From Methylobacterium sp. UNC378MF (GTDB lineage: Bacteria; Pseudomonadota; Alphaproteobacteria; Rhizobiales; Beijerinckiaceae), in assembly GCF_900103195.1 (NCBI RefSeq), contig NZ_FMWU01000037.1, positions 1-56,288 on the forward strand: a DNA stretch of 56,288 bases. The letters are read 5' to 3'. A program made the position numbers and the translations under genes. Shown here one piece after another: positions 40,100 to 48,359 of this stretch; the first letter of the stretch is position 1, and each line of letters begins with the position of its first letter. Below the pieces are notes generated by a model, which did not search any database, was not told where the DNA came from, and was given only the letters and a program-made list of their open reading frames with translations.

Positions 40100-40621
40100 C
40101 TACCTCGGAGGGGAACGGCTGCCGCGCTTCGGGTCGCCGATATCCCCGGCCTCCTGACCTATGCCCTGTGCCAGATCCGGAACGTCCAGCAACTCGCTGT
40201 AAATTTGCCGGTGCGTGATCCGTCCCTCCAGAATCACGACAATCGTGGCGGCGATGACAAGAAAAAAGCCCAGTAACGCGAAACCGGCACTGGCAAATTT
40301 CAAGACCGGGACCCCCGGCAGGGCAAGCGCCATCTCGCCTGCAATCAGCGTCAATATCAACAGGATCGCGGATATGAGCCCGAGGGTATTTGCTCGACCC
40401 ATCAATTCGCAACGTTGCTTGTAGCAGATGATTTGATCTCTCATGTTCGCCTTGCGGCTTCCGGACAGTTCGGAAGTCCGGTATCTGTCGATCAGGTCGC
40501 GATAGCGATCGATCGCAGAATCGTAGCGGGTCTGCAGAAATCCCATGAAGATCCATGCGGCAAAAATAATCGAGGCCGCTGGCCCGATCACCTTCAGGAT
40601 ATTGGCAAGATCTAAATCCAT
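40100..40621 (-). CDS. DUF2721-type membrane protein
   Basis: The 173-residue protein starts MDLDLANILKVIGPAASIIF; a TTG start 11 codons earlier is possible. It has a first membrane helix (about 9-28), a charged coiled segment (RYDSAIDRYRDLIDRYRTSE, about 35-70) and a helical hairpin (about 80-130, LGLISAILLILTLIAGEMAL and FALLGFFLVIAATIVVILEG). This is the arrangement of DUF2721 proteins, for which no function is established. Confidence 0.75.
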   Translation of the reverse strand: MDLDLANILKVIGPAASIIFAAWIFMGFLQTRYDSAIDRYRDLIDRYRTSELSGSRKANMRDQIICYKQRCELMGRANTLGLISAILLILTLIAGEMALALPGVPVLKFASAGFALLGFFLVIAATIVVILEGRITHRQIYSELLDVPDLAQGIGQEAGDIGDPKRGSRSPPR

Positions 40622-41174
40622 AGTGGCCCAACCGCTGTCATCGCGTAGGGTCAACCCGCCTTCGGCTGGGTATATCCCATGTCAAACCATGAACAGGCGG
40701 CCGGCATCGGTGCGTGCCCTCCAACCGGGCGCGGATAGCGACGGCGGATTGCTCGACCTTCGTCAGCCGCGCGACCGCGCCATCGCGGATGGCGACCGAT
40801 CCGGCGTGCCCGGGCGCCCGTCCATCATCATTCAGGGCTCCGCCGAACGGTCCGGGCCTGAGGCGGTCCCGCGGATATCGGCCCGCTCCCGCGTGGCGCG
40901 CGGGAGAATGCGGCACTGCGCGGACGTGACGTTTTCCAGCCGCAACAATCCTCCCGGTGACGAGAGAGCCGGAACCGTACCGGGGCCTGAGAGCGGCGCT
41001 ATCGACGCTCCGAGGCATGGCGAAGATCAGTGCGAAGATCGCCCGCCAGGACGACCGCACGCCCTGGATCGCGCGGATGGGCCAGGCGTATGTCGGCTCA
41101 AGAGGAGCCCGTTCCGGCGTCGAGCCGGGCGGGCTGAGGATGTGTCGGAAACCCGTCCCGGGGCATCCGGGCCG
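40622..41174. other. Spacer without a recognisable gene
   Basis: This stretch lies upstream of the DUF2721 gene and downstream of the gene at 41175. Frames are arginine-rich and none is convincing. Confidence 0.4.
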
Positions 41175-41573
41175 TCAGTCACCGCGAATGCACTTAGCAA
41201 CAGGCGGCCCCAGGGCAAGCGCCGCTTTACCGGCCGTGCGCCGGACATTTGCAATCAGTTTGCGCGTGGCCTCCGGCACATCCGCGCGTGCCGCTTCTTC
41301 TTCGAGCGCAATAAGTCTCTGGAAGAGGGCCTCCTCCTGCCTCAATCCGGGCAGGCATGGAGGATCGCTGAAAAGCCTCAACATCTCGGAGATATGTGGG
41401 CTGTCAGTCCACGAATACGCTTCCATAACTGGAGGCTCCGCTGCCAATAGGCCCCCGAGCGAACCGAGCGTGCGGGAAATAGGCCGCGCGACAGGATCTG
41501 TTTCGTAGACCCACGAGTCCGTGGCCTGTTCCCCGAAACCGAGAGCCGTCATCCGCACCCCGTTCAGCGACAC
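41175..41573 (-). CDS. Hypothetical protein, possibly a fragment
   Basis: The 132-residue frame starts at a GTG behind GGGGAC (MSLNGVRMTALGFGEQATDS); an ATG seven codons later is an alternative. The C-terminal half is helical and basic (LRQEEALFQRLIALEEEAAR, RKLIANVRRTAGKAALAL). The same frame stays open upstream, with protein-like sequence (FWIGTGFARASTASVALFGD), back to the TGA that ends the gene at 41661. The true start is therefore uncertain. The family is not recognised. Confidence 0.5.
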   Translation of the reverse strand: MSLNGVRMTALGFGEQATDSWVYETDPVARPISRTLGSLGGLLAAEPPVMEAYSWTDSPHISEMLRLFSDPPCLPGLRQEEALFQRLIALEEEAARADVPEATRKLIANVRRTAGKAALALGPPVAKCIRGD

Positions 41574-41660
41574 GTCCCCGAACAGGGCGACGGATGCCGT
41601 CGACGCACGCGCGAAGCCCGTGCCGATCCAGAATGGTGCGAGGGCGCCCGGGCACCGGGG

Positions 41661-41876
41661 TCACCAGCCATCACGGTAGAACTCATCAACACGATCAAGG
41701 CTCTTCTTGATCTCGCGCGCGCTGCTGCGCCTTCCCGTTCCGAGGTCTGTCAGAGAGACGTCGTGGTAGCCCTTTCGAAGATATTCGCGCGCTTCTTCCA
41801 AGGCAGACCTTGTGGTTTCGTGTTTTGTGGTGATTTCACCCGCTCTGATTGCGTATGAAACTGTAAAACGTGCCAA
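41661..41876 (-). CDS. Small hypothetical protein (TTG start)
   Basis: The 71-residue protein reads LARFTVSYAIRAGEITTKHE, then SALEEAREYLRKGYHDVSLT and SAREIKKSLDRVDEFYRDGW. A TTG at 41876 with AGGAA nine bases upstream is the best start; the frame is open further but is arginine- and proline-rich there. It is a short alpha/beta protein of a kind often found in Methylobacterium, function unknown. It is in the same frame as the downstream gene, separated by one TGA. Confidence 0.5.
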   Translation of the reverse strand: MARFTVSYAIRAGEITTKHETTRSALEEAREYLRKGYHDVSLTDLGTGRRSSAREIKKSLDRVDEFYRDGW

Positions 41877-42351
41877 AACGGTATTCCTGATCGACCCAAG
41901 GCAAAACGCCCGCTGCGGCGTGGGGCCGGGCGGGCATAGGTGTCTTCTGGATGGGGATATCCGGTAGACACGCGAGCGGCGGATCGGTTCCGGCCGCGAT
42001 GGGAAAGCCGGTCTCGTGGGCGGCCCGCGTGTCGAGAACACCGGCTCGGTGCGCGTCGCCGTGCAGACGCCGGGTCCAGACATGAACAGCCGCACCCTGG
42101 CGGCCGGCAATCACGTCAAGACTGTCGTGCTTCGGAGGGAACGGATGATGGCCGGGGCGGAGGGAGGGTAAAGCGTTTCTGGCAGGCCCGACACGCACGC
42201 ATCATTTCACCGAAGATAACAGGATTCGCAGACAGGCCCTCGGGTCAATCTTGCACGAAAATTGTTTTCATGCTCTGAAATGCGATAAATCAACCTGTTC
42301 CAGAGCGGCAGGGCCGTGGACAGGTCCCGGGAGCACGCGCATCAGGGCAGA
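41877..42351. other. Spacer, possible decayed coding sequence
   Basis: On the plus strand about 41970-42170 one frame reads GLVGGPRVENTGSVRVAVQT and on to NHVKTVVLRRERMMAG, which looks protein-like but has no start and no family match. The AT-rich end (42180-42300) probably holds the transglycosylase promoter. Confidence 0.35.
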
Positions 42352-43155
42352 ATGCAGGACCTGTCGACGATCAGCGTGCATGCATTCCGGGCTCGGGCTC
42401 ACCGCAGCGCCTTTCGTCGGAACGCGCGCAGATTGGTCCGGGCCAGCACCAGATCGTCCGTCCTGCTGAGTGCCCTCGTTCTCGGCGCCACCGGTGCGAT
42501 TGTTCCGTCGCGGCCCGAACCCGAGATGGTCTCGTCAGGCCTTGCCAATTCCGGTCTGGCGTCACGGGCTCCGAGCATGGTGACGCTCATGGCTCTCGAA
42601 GGCGCGACCGCCAATCTCATCCGGAACAACCTGAGAGCCACGCGCGAGGCAGAAGGGCTTCCTCCGCTTCTCGGCACGCTCCAGGACACTTGGCTGAAGA
42701 CCTTCTACGGTGACAAGCAGAGGTTGCGGGATTTCATCGCGCACACAGCCGACGCCCGCGGCCTGCCGATCGACTTCTTTCTGCGTCTCCTCCAGCAGGA
42801 GAGTGGACTCGATCACCGCGCCGTCAGCCGTACGGGAGCACAGGGCGTCGCGCAGTTCATGCCGGCAACCGCGACGGAACGCGGCTTGGTCGATCCCTTC
42901 GATCCGTTTGAGGCCATACCGAAGGCCGCAGAGTATCTGTGCGAACAGCGGGCCGTCTTCGGTAGCTTGGGCTTGGCAGCCGCCGCCTACAATGCAGGCC
43001 CGCAGCGCGTGCGGAACTGGCTCGCGGGGCGCTCAGCGCTGCCGCAGGAGACCAGAGCCTACGTCGCGAAAATCACCGGTCGGTCCGCGGACGACTGGCG
43101 ACAAGGCGGCGACAGGTTCGCCGTCGCCGAGCCCGGCGCCCGGAACGACTGGTAA
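42352..43155 (+). CDS. Lytic transglycosylase (SLT domain)
   Basis: The 267-residue protein has a basic N-terminus with a membrane or signal segment (about 35-52, SVLLSALVLGATGAIV). The SLT lysozyme-like domain spans about 125-235. Catalytic Glu150 lies in LLQQESGLD, followed by SRTGAQGVAQFMPATATERG and AAAAYNAGPQRVRNWLAG. The enzyme cleaves peptidoglycan glycan strands with anhydro-muramyl ends and acts in the periplasm. The start is uncertain, since 42316 is in frame too. Confidence 0.9.
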   Translation: MQDLSTISVHAFRARAHRSAFRRNARRLVRASTRSSVLLSALVLGATGAIVPSRPEPEMVSSGLANSGLASRAPSMVTLMALEGATANLIRNNLRATREAEGLPPLLGTLQDTWLKTFYGDKQRLRDFIAHTADARGLPIDFFLRLLQQESGLDHRAVSRTGAQGVAQFMPATATERGLVDPFDPFEAIPKAAEYLCEQRAVFGSLGLAAAAYNAGPQRVRNWLAGRSALPQETRAYVAKITGRSADDWRQGGDRFAVAEPGARNDW

Positions 43156-43282
43156 GTGCGCGCGCCGACTCGCGGCCTCGGCCGCCAGCAACCGCGTCCG
43201 CAACGTCCGACGGAATCGCGGGCGGCAGAGGGCGACGGCGGAATGAACCTCCGCCTCCGGCAACAGCGACGAGCAGCGAGGC

Positions 43283-43693
43283 TTATGTCGGCGCCGCAAC
43301 CGGTGTTGCGAGGGGCTTCCCCTTCTGCACCGTGAAGGTGACGAATAGCTTGGTCGCCTGCGCACCGTTCTTGAGCGCGTGCGGGGTTTCCGGCGCGGTC
43401 ACCCAGGAGGCGCCGGGCTTCAACATCTGCGTCGCCCTGTCCTTGACCTGCAGCTCGCTCACGCCTTCCAGCGCGTAGCCCGCCTCGGTGCCGGGATGGG
43501 TGTGCCAATCGATGACGACGTTCGGCTCCACATCGACGATCACTTGAAGGGTCTCGTAGCCCGGGACCGGGCCGTCGATCCGTGAGGTGATCGTTCGCTT
43601 GATGCCGCTCGGCGTCTGTGCCGCCGCGTCATCTGCCACCAAGCCAATCGCCGCGCAGATCGCGCAGCCGGTGAAGATTCTCCTGCTTAACAT
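43283..43693 (-). CDS. Exported cupin-domain protein
   Basis: The 136-residue protein starts MLSRRIFTGCAICAAIGLVA behind GAGGGGAGGGAG. The twin Arg followed by a mild hydrophobic stretch suggests a Tat-type signal, cleaved after DDAAAQ. The mature part is a single small cupin with metal-ligand pattern WHTHPGTEAGYALEG and a second motif ending PETPHALKNG. Such proteins may bind a metal and a small ligand. The substrate is not known. Confidence 0.82.
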   Translation of the reverse strand: MLSRRIFTGCAICAAIGLVADDAAAQTPSGIKRTITSRIDGPVPGYETLQVIVDVEPNVVIDWHTHPGTEAGYALEGVSELQVKDRATQMLKPGASWVTAPETPHALKNGAQATKLFVTFTVQKGKPLATPVAAPT

Positions 43694-44012
43694 GCGCTCC
43701 CTCCCCTCGCGCGCCGGAGATCGAAGCCATCCGCGCACCGCAAGTCACAGCCAATCACGACCGCTTCAGCGGCTCCGGCAAATCTGCTTGCGGACGCATC
43801 TTGCTCCGGCTCCGTGCCAGCCGGAAGGGGAAAAGACTGTCATCGTGACAGAGCGGCGCAGCAATTTACTGAATTACCCGGGATCGAGGGCCCACATCGG
43901 TCCGCGGCAACCTCTTCCGCGCCCTCCTGAAGAACCGTGGCCGGCAGAGGGCGAAGGCGGGGCAAACGGGAACGGTGTGAGACGCTGTCGGGTTTACCCA
44001 AGCCAGCGCCGC

Positions 44013-44339
44013 ATGCCCGCGGAGGTGGCCAGGAGAAAGCGTTTGCTCAAGGTACCGACACTGACGGCTGGGCTGTTCGCAGCCAGCCTGTTTCTCGCAC
44101 CTGTCCAGGCATCCGCGGCTCAGATCGGCATCGGGGCCGTTCCTGAGGCCGCGACTGCCGTGCAGGAGATCCAGTATGGCTACGGCGGACCGCGCTTCGG
44201 GCCGCGCGGTTACGGTCACCGCGGCTATGGTGGGCCCCGCTTCCATGGTCGCGGCTACGGCTATGGGCGCGGTTACGGTCATGGCTATGGCCGCGGTTAT
44301 GGTCGCGGTTATGGATATGGGCGTCGCGGCGGCTTCTGA
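44013..44339 (+). CDS. Secreted Gly/Tyr/Arg-rich low-complexity protein
   Basis: The 108-residue protein has a basic N-region and a signal peptide ending ASA (about residue 35). It ends in a tail built of GYGRGYGHGYG-type repeats (about 58-108). A TTG at 44043 with AGGAGA six bases upstream would give a shorter, more typical signal peptide and may be the real start. Proteins of this kind are common in Methylobacterium and Bradyrhizobium envelopes, without known role. A terminator-like hairpin follows at 44368. Confidence 0.72.
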   Translation: MPAEVARRKRLLKVPTLTAGLFAASLFLAPVQASAAQIGIGAVPEAATAVQEIQYGYGGPRFGPRGYGHRGYGGPRFHGRGYGYGRGYGHGYGRGYGRGYGYGRRGGF

Positions 44340-44367
44340 TCGCTTCCCCTGCCAGGCTGATCCGAGC

Positions 44368-44396
44368 AAGCCCGCCCGGTCCGCCGGCGCGGGCTT
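44368..44396. terminator. Hairpin between convergent genes
   Basis: AAGCCCGC at 44368-44375 pairs with GCGGGCTT at 44389-44396, with a 13-base GC-rich loop that can pair further (CCGG/CCGG). It follows the Gly/Tyr-rich gene by 28 bases. The T-run is weak, but the A and T ends of the arms would serve either direction. Confidence 0.6.
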
Positions 44397-44415
44397 CTCT
44401 GTGCCGTGCTGGGCG

Positions 44416-44502
44416 CTATCGTCCCCGCAGGAAGAAGAACCAGATCAGGATCAGGACGGGGATCGGCACCCCTAAGAGCCACAGCAGGCTACCAGTCAGC
44501 AT
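44416..44502 (-). CDS. 28-residue membrane peptide
   Basis: The frame runs from ATG at 44502, with GGAG seven bases upstream, to TAG. It encodes a single hydrophobic helix (MLTGSLLWLLGVPIPVLILI, then WFFFLRGR) with a basic C-terminus. That is a typical one-helix membrane peptide topology. It sits between a terminator and another small gene. The strong ribosome site and the composition argue that it is real. Function unknown. Confidence 0.65.
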   Translation of the reverse strand: MLTGSLLWLLGVPIPVLILIWFFFLRGR

Positions 44503-44635
44503 GTCTTACTCCATGAGCTGACCGGGCAACCCCGCGGCTCGCGAGCCTGTTCCTGGGCCCGATCCCTCCGCCATCGGGATCTCTTCGGCCGCCTGGTGCA
44601 GAACGACCTGCGGCCAATGGCAGAGGCGGAGTCGA

Positions 44636-44893
44636 TCAGCCTCCGCCGCCGCCACTTCCGCCCGTCCCGGGACCGCCGAGATTGCCGTCCTTGTTCGGCG
44701 TATTCCAATGGATGATGCCGTCATCCGCAGGCCGCAGCGTCGTGGTCGGCAGACGCGGGTAACCGAACGGTGGGGCTTCGGTCGTTGCACGCGGCGCCGC
44801 CCGATGAGCCCGACCGCGCTGAGCCTCGGCAGGAAGGCTCACCGATCCCGCGAGCACCGCTATGAGCCACCTGACCGTCGCGCGTCTCATCAT
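44636..44893 (-). CDS. Small secreted Gly-rich protein
   Basis: The 85-residue protein starts MMRRATVRWLIAVLAGSVSL with a signal peptide ending AEAQ. The mature part is Pro/Arg/Thr-rich and ends in a polyglycine tail (GGPGTGGSGGGGG). It resembles the secreted protein at 39111 in layout. Function unknown. Confidence 0.62.
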   Translation of the reverse strand: MMRRATVRWLIAVLAGSVSLPAEAQRGRAHRAAPRATTEAPPFGYPRLPTTTLRPADDGIIHWNTPNKDGNLGGPGTGGSGGGGG

Positions 44894-45055
44894 CGCCCCA
44901 CGTCGCGCAGTGTGCGTCCTCCGGCAGGGTAGCTCGCGGCGCTTCCGTATCAATGGCCTGCGTTAGGCGGCCGCCTTCGTGAGGCTCTGGCCGGTCGGAC
45001 AGACCTGCCGCTGCCGACCGCGATGCGGTGATGCGGGCGTCGCCCTGGCCCCTCC

Positions 45056-45109
45056 ATCCACGCCCGCCCGCGCATCTGGAGGAGGGCATTGGGCGGGCAC
45101 GGAGGTCGG
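45056..45109. repeat. Inverted-repeat element, copy 1
   Basis: It begins ATCCACGCCCGCCCG and ends GGGCGGGCACGGAGGTCGGG, the arms able to pair over about 8 bases (GCCCGCCC/GGGCGGGC) around a loop of about 25. Confidence 0.6.
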
Positions 45110-45192
45110 GAGGTAAGTCCGACCATCAACGCTATCGTGGCTCGGATCGGGCGATCTCTCACTTACGCGAGAAGCCGCTCGGACATTCAGGC

Positions 45193-45252
45193 ATCCACGC
45201 CCGCCCGTTGACGGCTTGAGGGGCCCACCAGGCGGGTGGGCGTGGAGGTCGA
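45193..45252. repeat. Inverted-repeat element, copy 2
   Basis: It begins ATCCACGCCCGCCCG and ends CGGGTGGGCGTGGAGGTCG. CCACGCCCGCCCG pairs with CGGGTGGGCGTGG at 12 of 13 positions, the strongest stem of the three. Confidence 0.65.
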
Positions 45253-45360
45253 GCGATATCGACGCGTCAAAGATAGGACGACGAAACTTGGCGGTTCGCT
45301 CTCATTTGATGCCCTCACGAGCGATGCCGGCGTTTTCCTGGGGCATCGGCAAGAGGCGGC

Positions 45361-45416
45361 ATCCACGCCCGCCCCGACAGTGAGGGGCAGTCTGCGGGCG
45401 GGCGCGGACGGCCGGC
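45361..45416. repeat. Inverted-repeat element, copy 3
   Basis: It begins ATCCACGCCCGCCCC and ends GCGGGCGGGCGCGGACGG. It shares the left end exactly with the other two copies over 14 bases. Confidence 0.6.
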
Positions 45417-45712
45417 GGGGGCTTAGGCCGCCGACAAACTCGGCAGTAGCGAGCGAGCTTTGCCGGATGATGTCCACGCCTCAGGCAGGCCACGCGTGCC
45501 TTCTACAGGCCCCCCGGCGCACCGCCTCGGCCATTACCCTGGCGGGCCGACGCAGGTGGCGGCCAGGAGGAAAACGAGGCTGGGCAAGTGATCGATATGG
45601 TCCCGGCGGAAGTGGCCAAATGATGCGGTATGACGCCCTAGATCACCATTCTGTAGTGGGGCAGGTCTGCGCTCAAGGGCGTGCGATAAACCTGACGTTA
45701 CACTTGAAGCGA

Positions 45713-46213
45713 CTAGCCGTTGCCCTCTGCGTTCTCGTAGGAGCGTCGCCTGTTCAGGCTGCCGCCTTCGTAGAGGATGACCGGATGTGGGCCCGCGAAG
45801 CTGACCCCGAGGTCAAACTTGGCCGATCCGCTCTTTCGCGTCCCGCGCTTGGGATTAGCCACGGTGAAATCGATGGTGGAGCGGGCTGCACACTTCCGAG
45901 CAGCAGTGTTGCAGATCACCCGCAGGGTGCCAGGGCGGTGCGCATAGTGCCTGACAGGCCACTGCGAGATGGCGCGCTGCTTCTCCGCCTGTAGGTCCGC
46001 CTGGGTGTATGGCTTCCCATAGAAGAGGACCGTTCGCCCATACATGTAGGGCACGCCCGCCACCGGGCTCACATTGCTTGAGGACCAGATCTGGAGATAT
46101 CGGTCAGCGATAAACGCGGTGCGCTCTTTCATCTCCTGGGGACTAACGGCGTATGAGGGTGAAACAGCCATAATGGCGACCGCGCCAATCAGCAGTGCCC
46201 TAAAGTTTGCCAT
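45713..46213 (-). CDS. Secreted hypothetical protein
   Basis: The 166-residue protein starts MANFRALLIGAVAIMAVSPS behind AGGGA, with a signal peptide ending SYAV. The mature part has a helix-strand layout (KERTAFIADRYLQIWSSSN, VPYMYGRTVLFYGKPYTQAD, FDLGVSFAGPHPVILYEGG) that might be an NTF2-like fold. It has two Cys (CNTAARKCA) that could form a disulfide. It follows the Pro-rich membrane protein gene by 32 bases and is probably in its operon. The family is not recognised. Confidence 0.72.
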   Translation of the reverse strand: MANFRALLIGAVAIMAVSPSYAVSPQEMKERTAFIADRYLQIWSSSNVSPVAGVPYMYGRTVLFYGKPYTQADLQAEKQRAISQWPVRHYAHRPGTLRVICNTAARKCAARSTIDFTVANPKRGTRKSGSAKFDLGVSFAGPHPVILYEGGSLNRRRSYENAEGNG

Positions 46214-46245
46214 GCCAGTCCCTGTCCGTTGTGAGCTAAGGAGCT

Positions 46246-47046
46246 TCAACGTTCCACAAGCCAACGCATGACGCCATTGGTCTGAGTCGACGTCATCTCC
46301 TCCCGGTGCTGTCTTGGCTGATCGTCTATATCACGTTCATAACGGTCAGAGAGTTCGACATAGCGGCGTCCATAAGGCTGTTCTGCCGGATAACCGTAGC
46401 TACGATTCGGAACATAGACACGGCGAACCTGCCGCTCCACTGCGGGGCTCTTATCGTCCTCGGCGTCATCGTTTGAGGCTACGCGCGCAGTCTCATGCTT
46501 ATGGCTTAGCCTTGCCGTGACTTGGTGAGCCTGCGTCTTGCGGGCTGCGAGGTCGTCAGAGGGCTTCGACGGTGCAGGCCGTTCAGTCGGCTTTGCGGCC
46601 AGGACGGGACGACTCGATGCCTCCGGCTTCGCCTTCAGCTCTGACAGGGACGGCCGAGGAGGTGGGGAAACCTGGGCCGCAATGGAACGCGGAGCCTGTC
46701 GTGCTCCATCCTGCGCACCCTCCTGCGACACGGCGCTCTTCGCGTGATCCGCCTTCTCATCCAGATGAAACACCAGCGGAGGCAGAGATGTGCGTGTGGG
46801 GTGCGCCTCCGAGCCTCGCTTGATAGGATCGACCCAGCCATTCGCGCCGGAAGGTGGCTGCGAGCCTGTCGCAGGATGTTCGTCAGAATGGCGTGGTGGG
46901 GTCTCAAGCGCAGCTATCTTTGCAGGCTTAGACGCCGCCCCTGGTTCCGGTGCGGTGGACGGACGGCCCATGAAGGCGCCCGTCATAGCAACGCCACCCG
47001 CGAAGGCGGCTATCAGGCCAAGGAACGGCTTTACAGGCGCACTCAT
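46246..47046 (-). CDS. Single-pass membrane protein with long disordered Pro/Ala/Lys-rich part
   Basis: The 266-residue protein starts MSAPVKPFLGLIAAFAGGVA with one N-terminal membrane segment (about 8-28). A long low-complexity region follows, rich in Pro, Ser, Lys and His (about 35-210), then a basic-aromatic C-terminus (RRVYVPNRSYGYPAEQPYGR). It is probably periplasmic or envelope-attached. No family is recognised. The start has a weak ribosome site; an in-frame ATG at 47091 is less likely. Confidence 0.65.
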   Translation of the reverse strand: MSAPVKPFLGLIAAFAGGVAMTGAFMGRPSTAPEPGAASKPAKIAALETPPRHSDEHPATGSQPPSGANGWVDPIKRGSEAHPTRTSLPPLVFHLDEKADHAKSAVSQEGAQDGARQAPRSIAAQVSPPPRPSLSELKAKPEASSRPVLAAKPTERPAPSKPSDDLAARKTQAHQVTARLSHKHETARVASNDDAEDDKSPAVERQVRRVYVPNRSYGYPAEQPYGRRYVELSDRYERDIDDQPRQHREEMTSTQTNGVMRWLVER

Positions 47047-47408
47047 GGGCACTCTGTCCAACGGGCGGTTCTGGATCGGGCGTATGGGCACAAACCCTGA
47101 GGAGCCCGGAGTGGTTCCGATATCCTGCGGCCCGCTGCCGCGTCCCGCGCGCCCGCCAACATCTTAAGGGGGTGTCACGCCCAGAGGACGCCCTCGGCCT
47201 CGCAAAGAGGCTCGCGGCGATCGCGTCGCCCGGCGGGGCATCAAGGCCGCCCCGGCATCCGCCCGCTCAACACCTCTGAGAATCCGTCCGGGAAGTCCAT
47301 TTCAGCGGGCAAGTCGCTGGCCTGACCGGCTGGCTTTGAAGCGGGCTGCTTGAGAGGATCAGCCTGGATCGGAGGAGCTGGGGATGAAGCGACGACGAAG
47401 GCCGCGCC

Positions 47409-47500
47409 GTCATCACCCCGGCGTCCGAGTACGGGCGCTACGACTATCGCCGTGTCACCGCGCTGCCGCAGGCAGCGGGCTGGCGGGTGGCGAAGGACCG
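47409..47500 (+). mobile_element. Fragment of an IS3-family transposase (OrfB)
   Basis: One frame reads VITPASEYGRYDYRRVTALP and on to AAGWRVAKD. This matches the EYGRYGYRRxTALLxxxGWxVxxxRVxR block near the middle of IS3-family OrfB transposases. Only about 30 codons remain, with no inverted ends, so it is a relic. It stops exactly where the repeat motif at 47501 starts. Confidence 0.6.
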
Positions 47501-47530
47501 GGCCCATGGTTCGACAAGCTCACCATGAGG
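47501..47530. repeat. Dispersed intergenic repeat motif (TTCGACAAGCTCACCATGAG type)
   Basis: GGTTCGACAAGCTCACCATG is a short sequence that recurs between genes in many proteobacterial genomes. Only one copy is in this window. Confidence 0.5.
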
Positions 47531-47733
47531 GCATCTGGCGTCGCGCGGGGCGCCCGGTCCAAAATACCGGTCAGGTTACATCGCCCGTGACACCAGCGAC
47601 GGAGCGGATTTTTACCACCGGCCATCCGGTGTCGAGGAACTTCGGAGCAAGGGGACACCCAAAGTCACGCCTGGGACACGTCTCAGAGCCCCTTAAGCTC
47701 CTCCACGAACGACACAAAATGCTGGTCAAGCGG

Positions 47734-47805
47734 TGCCGGTGGAGAGGATCGAACTCCCGACCTTCGGTTTACAAAACCGCTGCACTACCGCTGTGCTACA
47801 CCGGC
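47734..47805 (-). tRNA. tRNA-Thr (anticodon TGT)
   Basis: The minus strand folds as a tRNA: acceptor GCCGGTG/CACCGGC, D arm with AGCGGTAGTGC, anticodon loop TTTGTAA (anticodon TGT, reads ACA), T arm GGGAGTTCGATCCTCTC and discriminator A. CCA is not encoded (CCG follows). Confidence 0.95.
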
Positions 47806-48044
47806 AGGCGCTCTGAAACCATTGAGGAAATTCGCGGTTTCGGAGCGTCAGAGGCGCTTTTGACTACGTTTGAGGGCGCTTCGTCAAGGCACCGATCTCG
47901 GCACATTCCGGCCGCAGCGGCTCCGCACCAACCTTCAGGCGCGCGCAATCGGCCGCCTGGAGACCGGCGGTGCAGCCACCCGCCTGGCGACGAACGCTCG
48001 GCTCGCGCGTTGTCGGTGCGGACCGCCTTCGCCTGGAGTCCTCG

Positions 48045-48356
48045 ATGCTCGCCCGATCCGCACTGCTCGTCATCGTCCTCACGTCGAGCGCACAAGCCGC
48101 CGCCTTCGACGACCTGAAAGGCTATCTGGCGTCCTGCCTGCGGTTCGAGATGAACGGCGCCGGCCCGCACCAGGGCGCTCCCCTCTCGGCCAGGATCCGC
48201 TCTGCGCTGGATCGATGCTCCGACGACGTCGCTCGCCTCGAACGGGCGGACGGGCGCCGTCTGCGCGGCGATGGCGGGATCAGCCCGTCGACCAAGGAGG
48301 TGATCCGGAGCGTCGTCGGCGGCGGTGAGAGCGGCTTCCGCAGCGTTCGGTACTGA
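48045..48356 (+). CDS. Small secreted hypothetical protein
   Basis: The 103-residue protein starts MLARSALLVIVLTSSAQAAA behind GGAG, with the signal cleaved after QAAA. The mature part (FDDLKGYLASCLRFEMNGAG, ARIRSALDRCSDDVARLERA) has two Cys that may bond. No family is recognised. The start at 48045 gives the signal peptide; the longer frame upstream does not. Confidence 0.7.
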   Translation: MLARSALLVIVLTSSAQAAAFDDLKGYLASCLRFEMNGAGPHQGAPLSARIRSALDRCSDDVARLERADGRRLRGDGGISPSTKEVIRSVVGGGESGFRSVRY

Positions 48357-48359
48357 CCG

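Larger units (their letters stand above)
44894..45712. other. Long spacer with three copies of an inverted-repeat element
   Basis: No convincing gene is found in 819 bases. Three copies of a GC-rich inverted repeat, listed separately, occupy part of it. Confidence 0.55.
47047..47733. other. Spacer with transposase scrap and dispersed-repeat motif
   Basis: These 687 bases hold a short IS3-family remnant (47409-47500) and a repeat motif (47501-47530), and no intact gene. Confidence 0.5.

Noticed and set aside
44176..44339. GGTTATGG-type DNA repeats as a non-coding repeat array
   Set aside because: They encode the Gly/Tyr/Arg tail of a secreted protein with a signal peptide.
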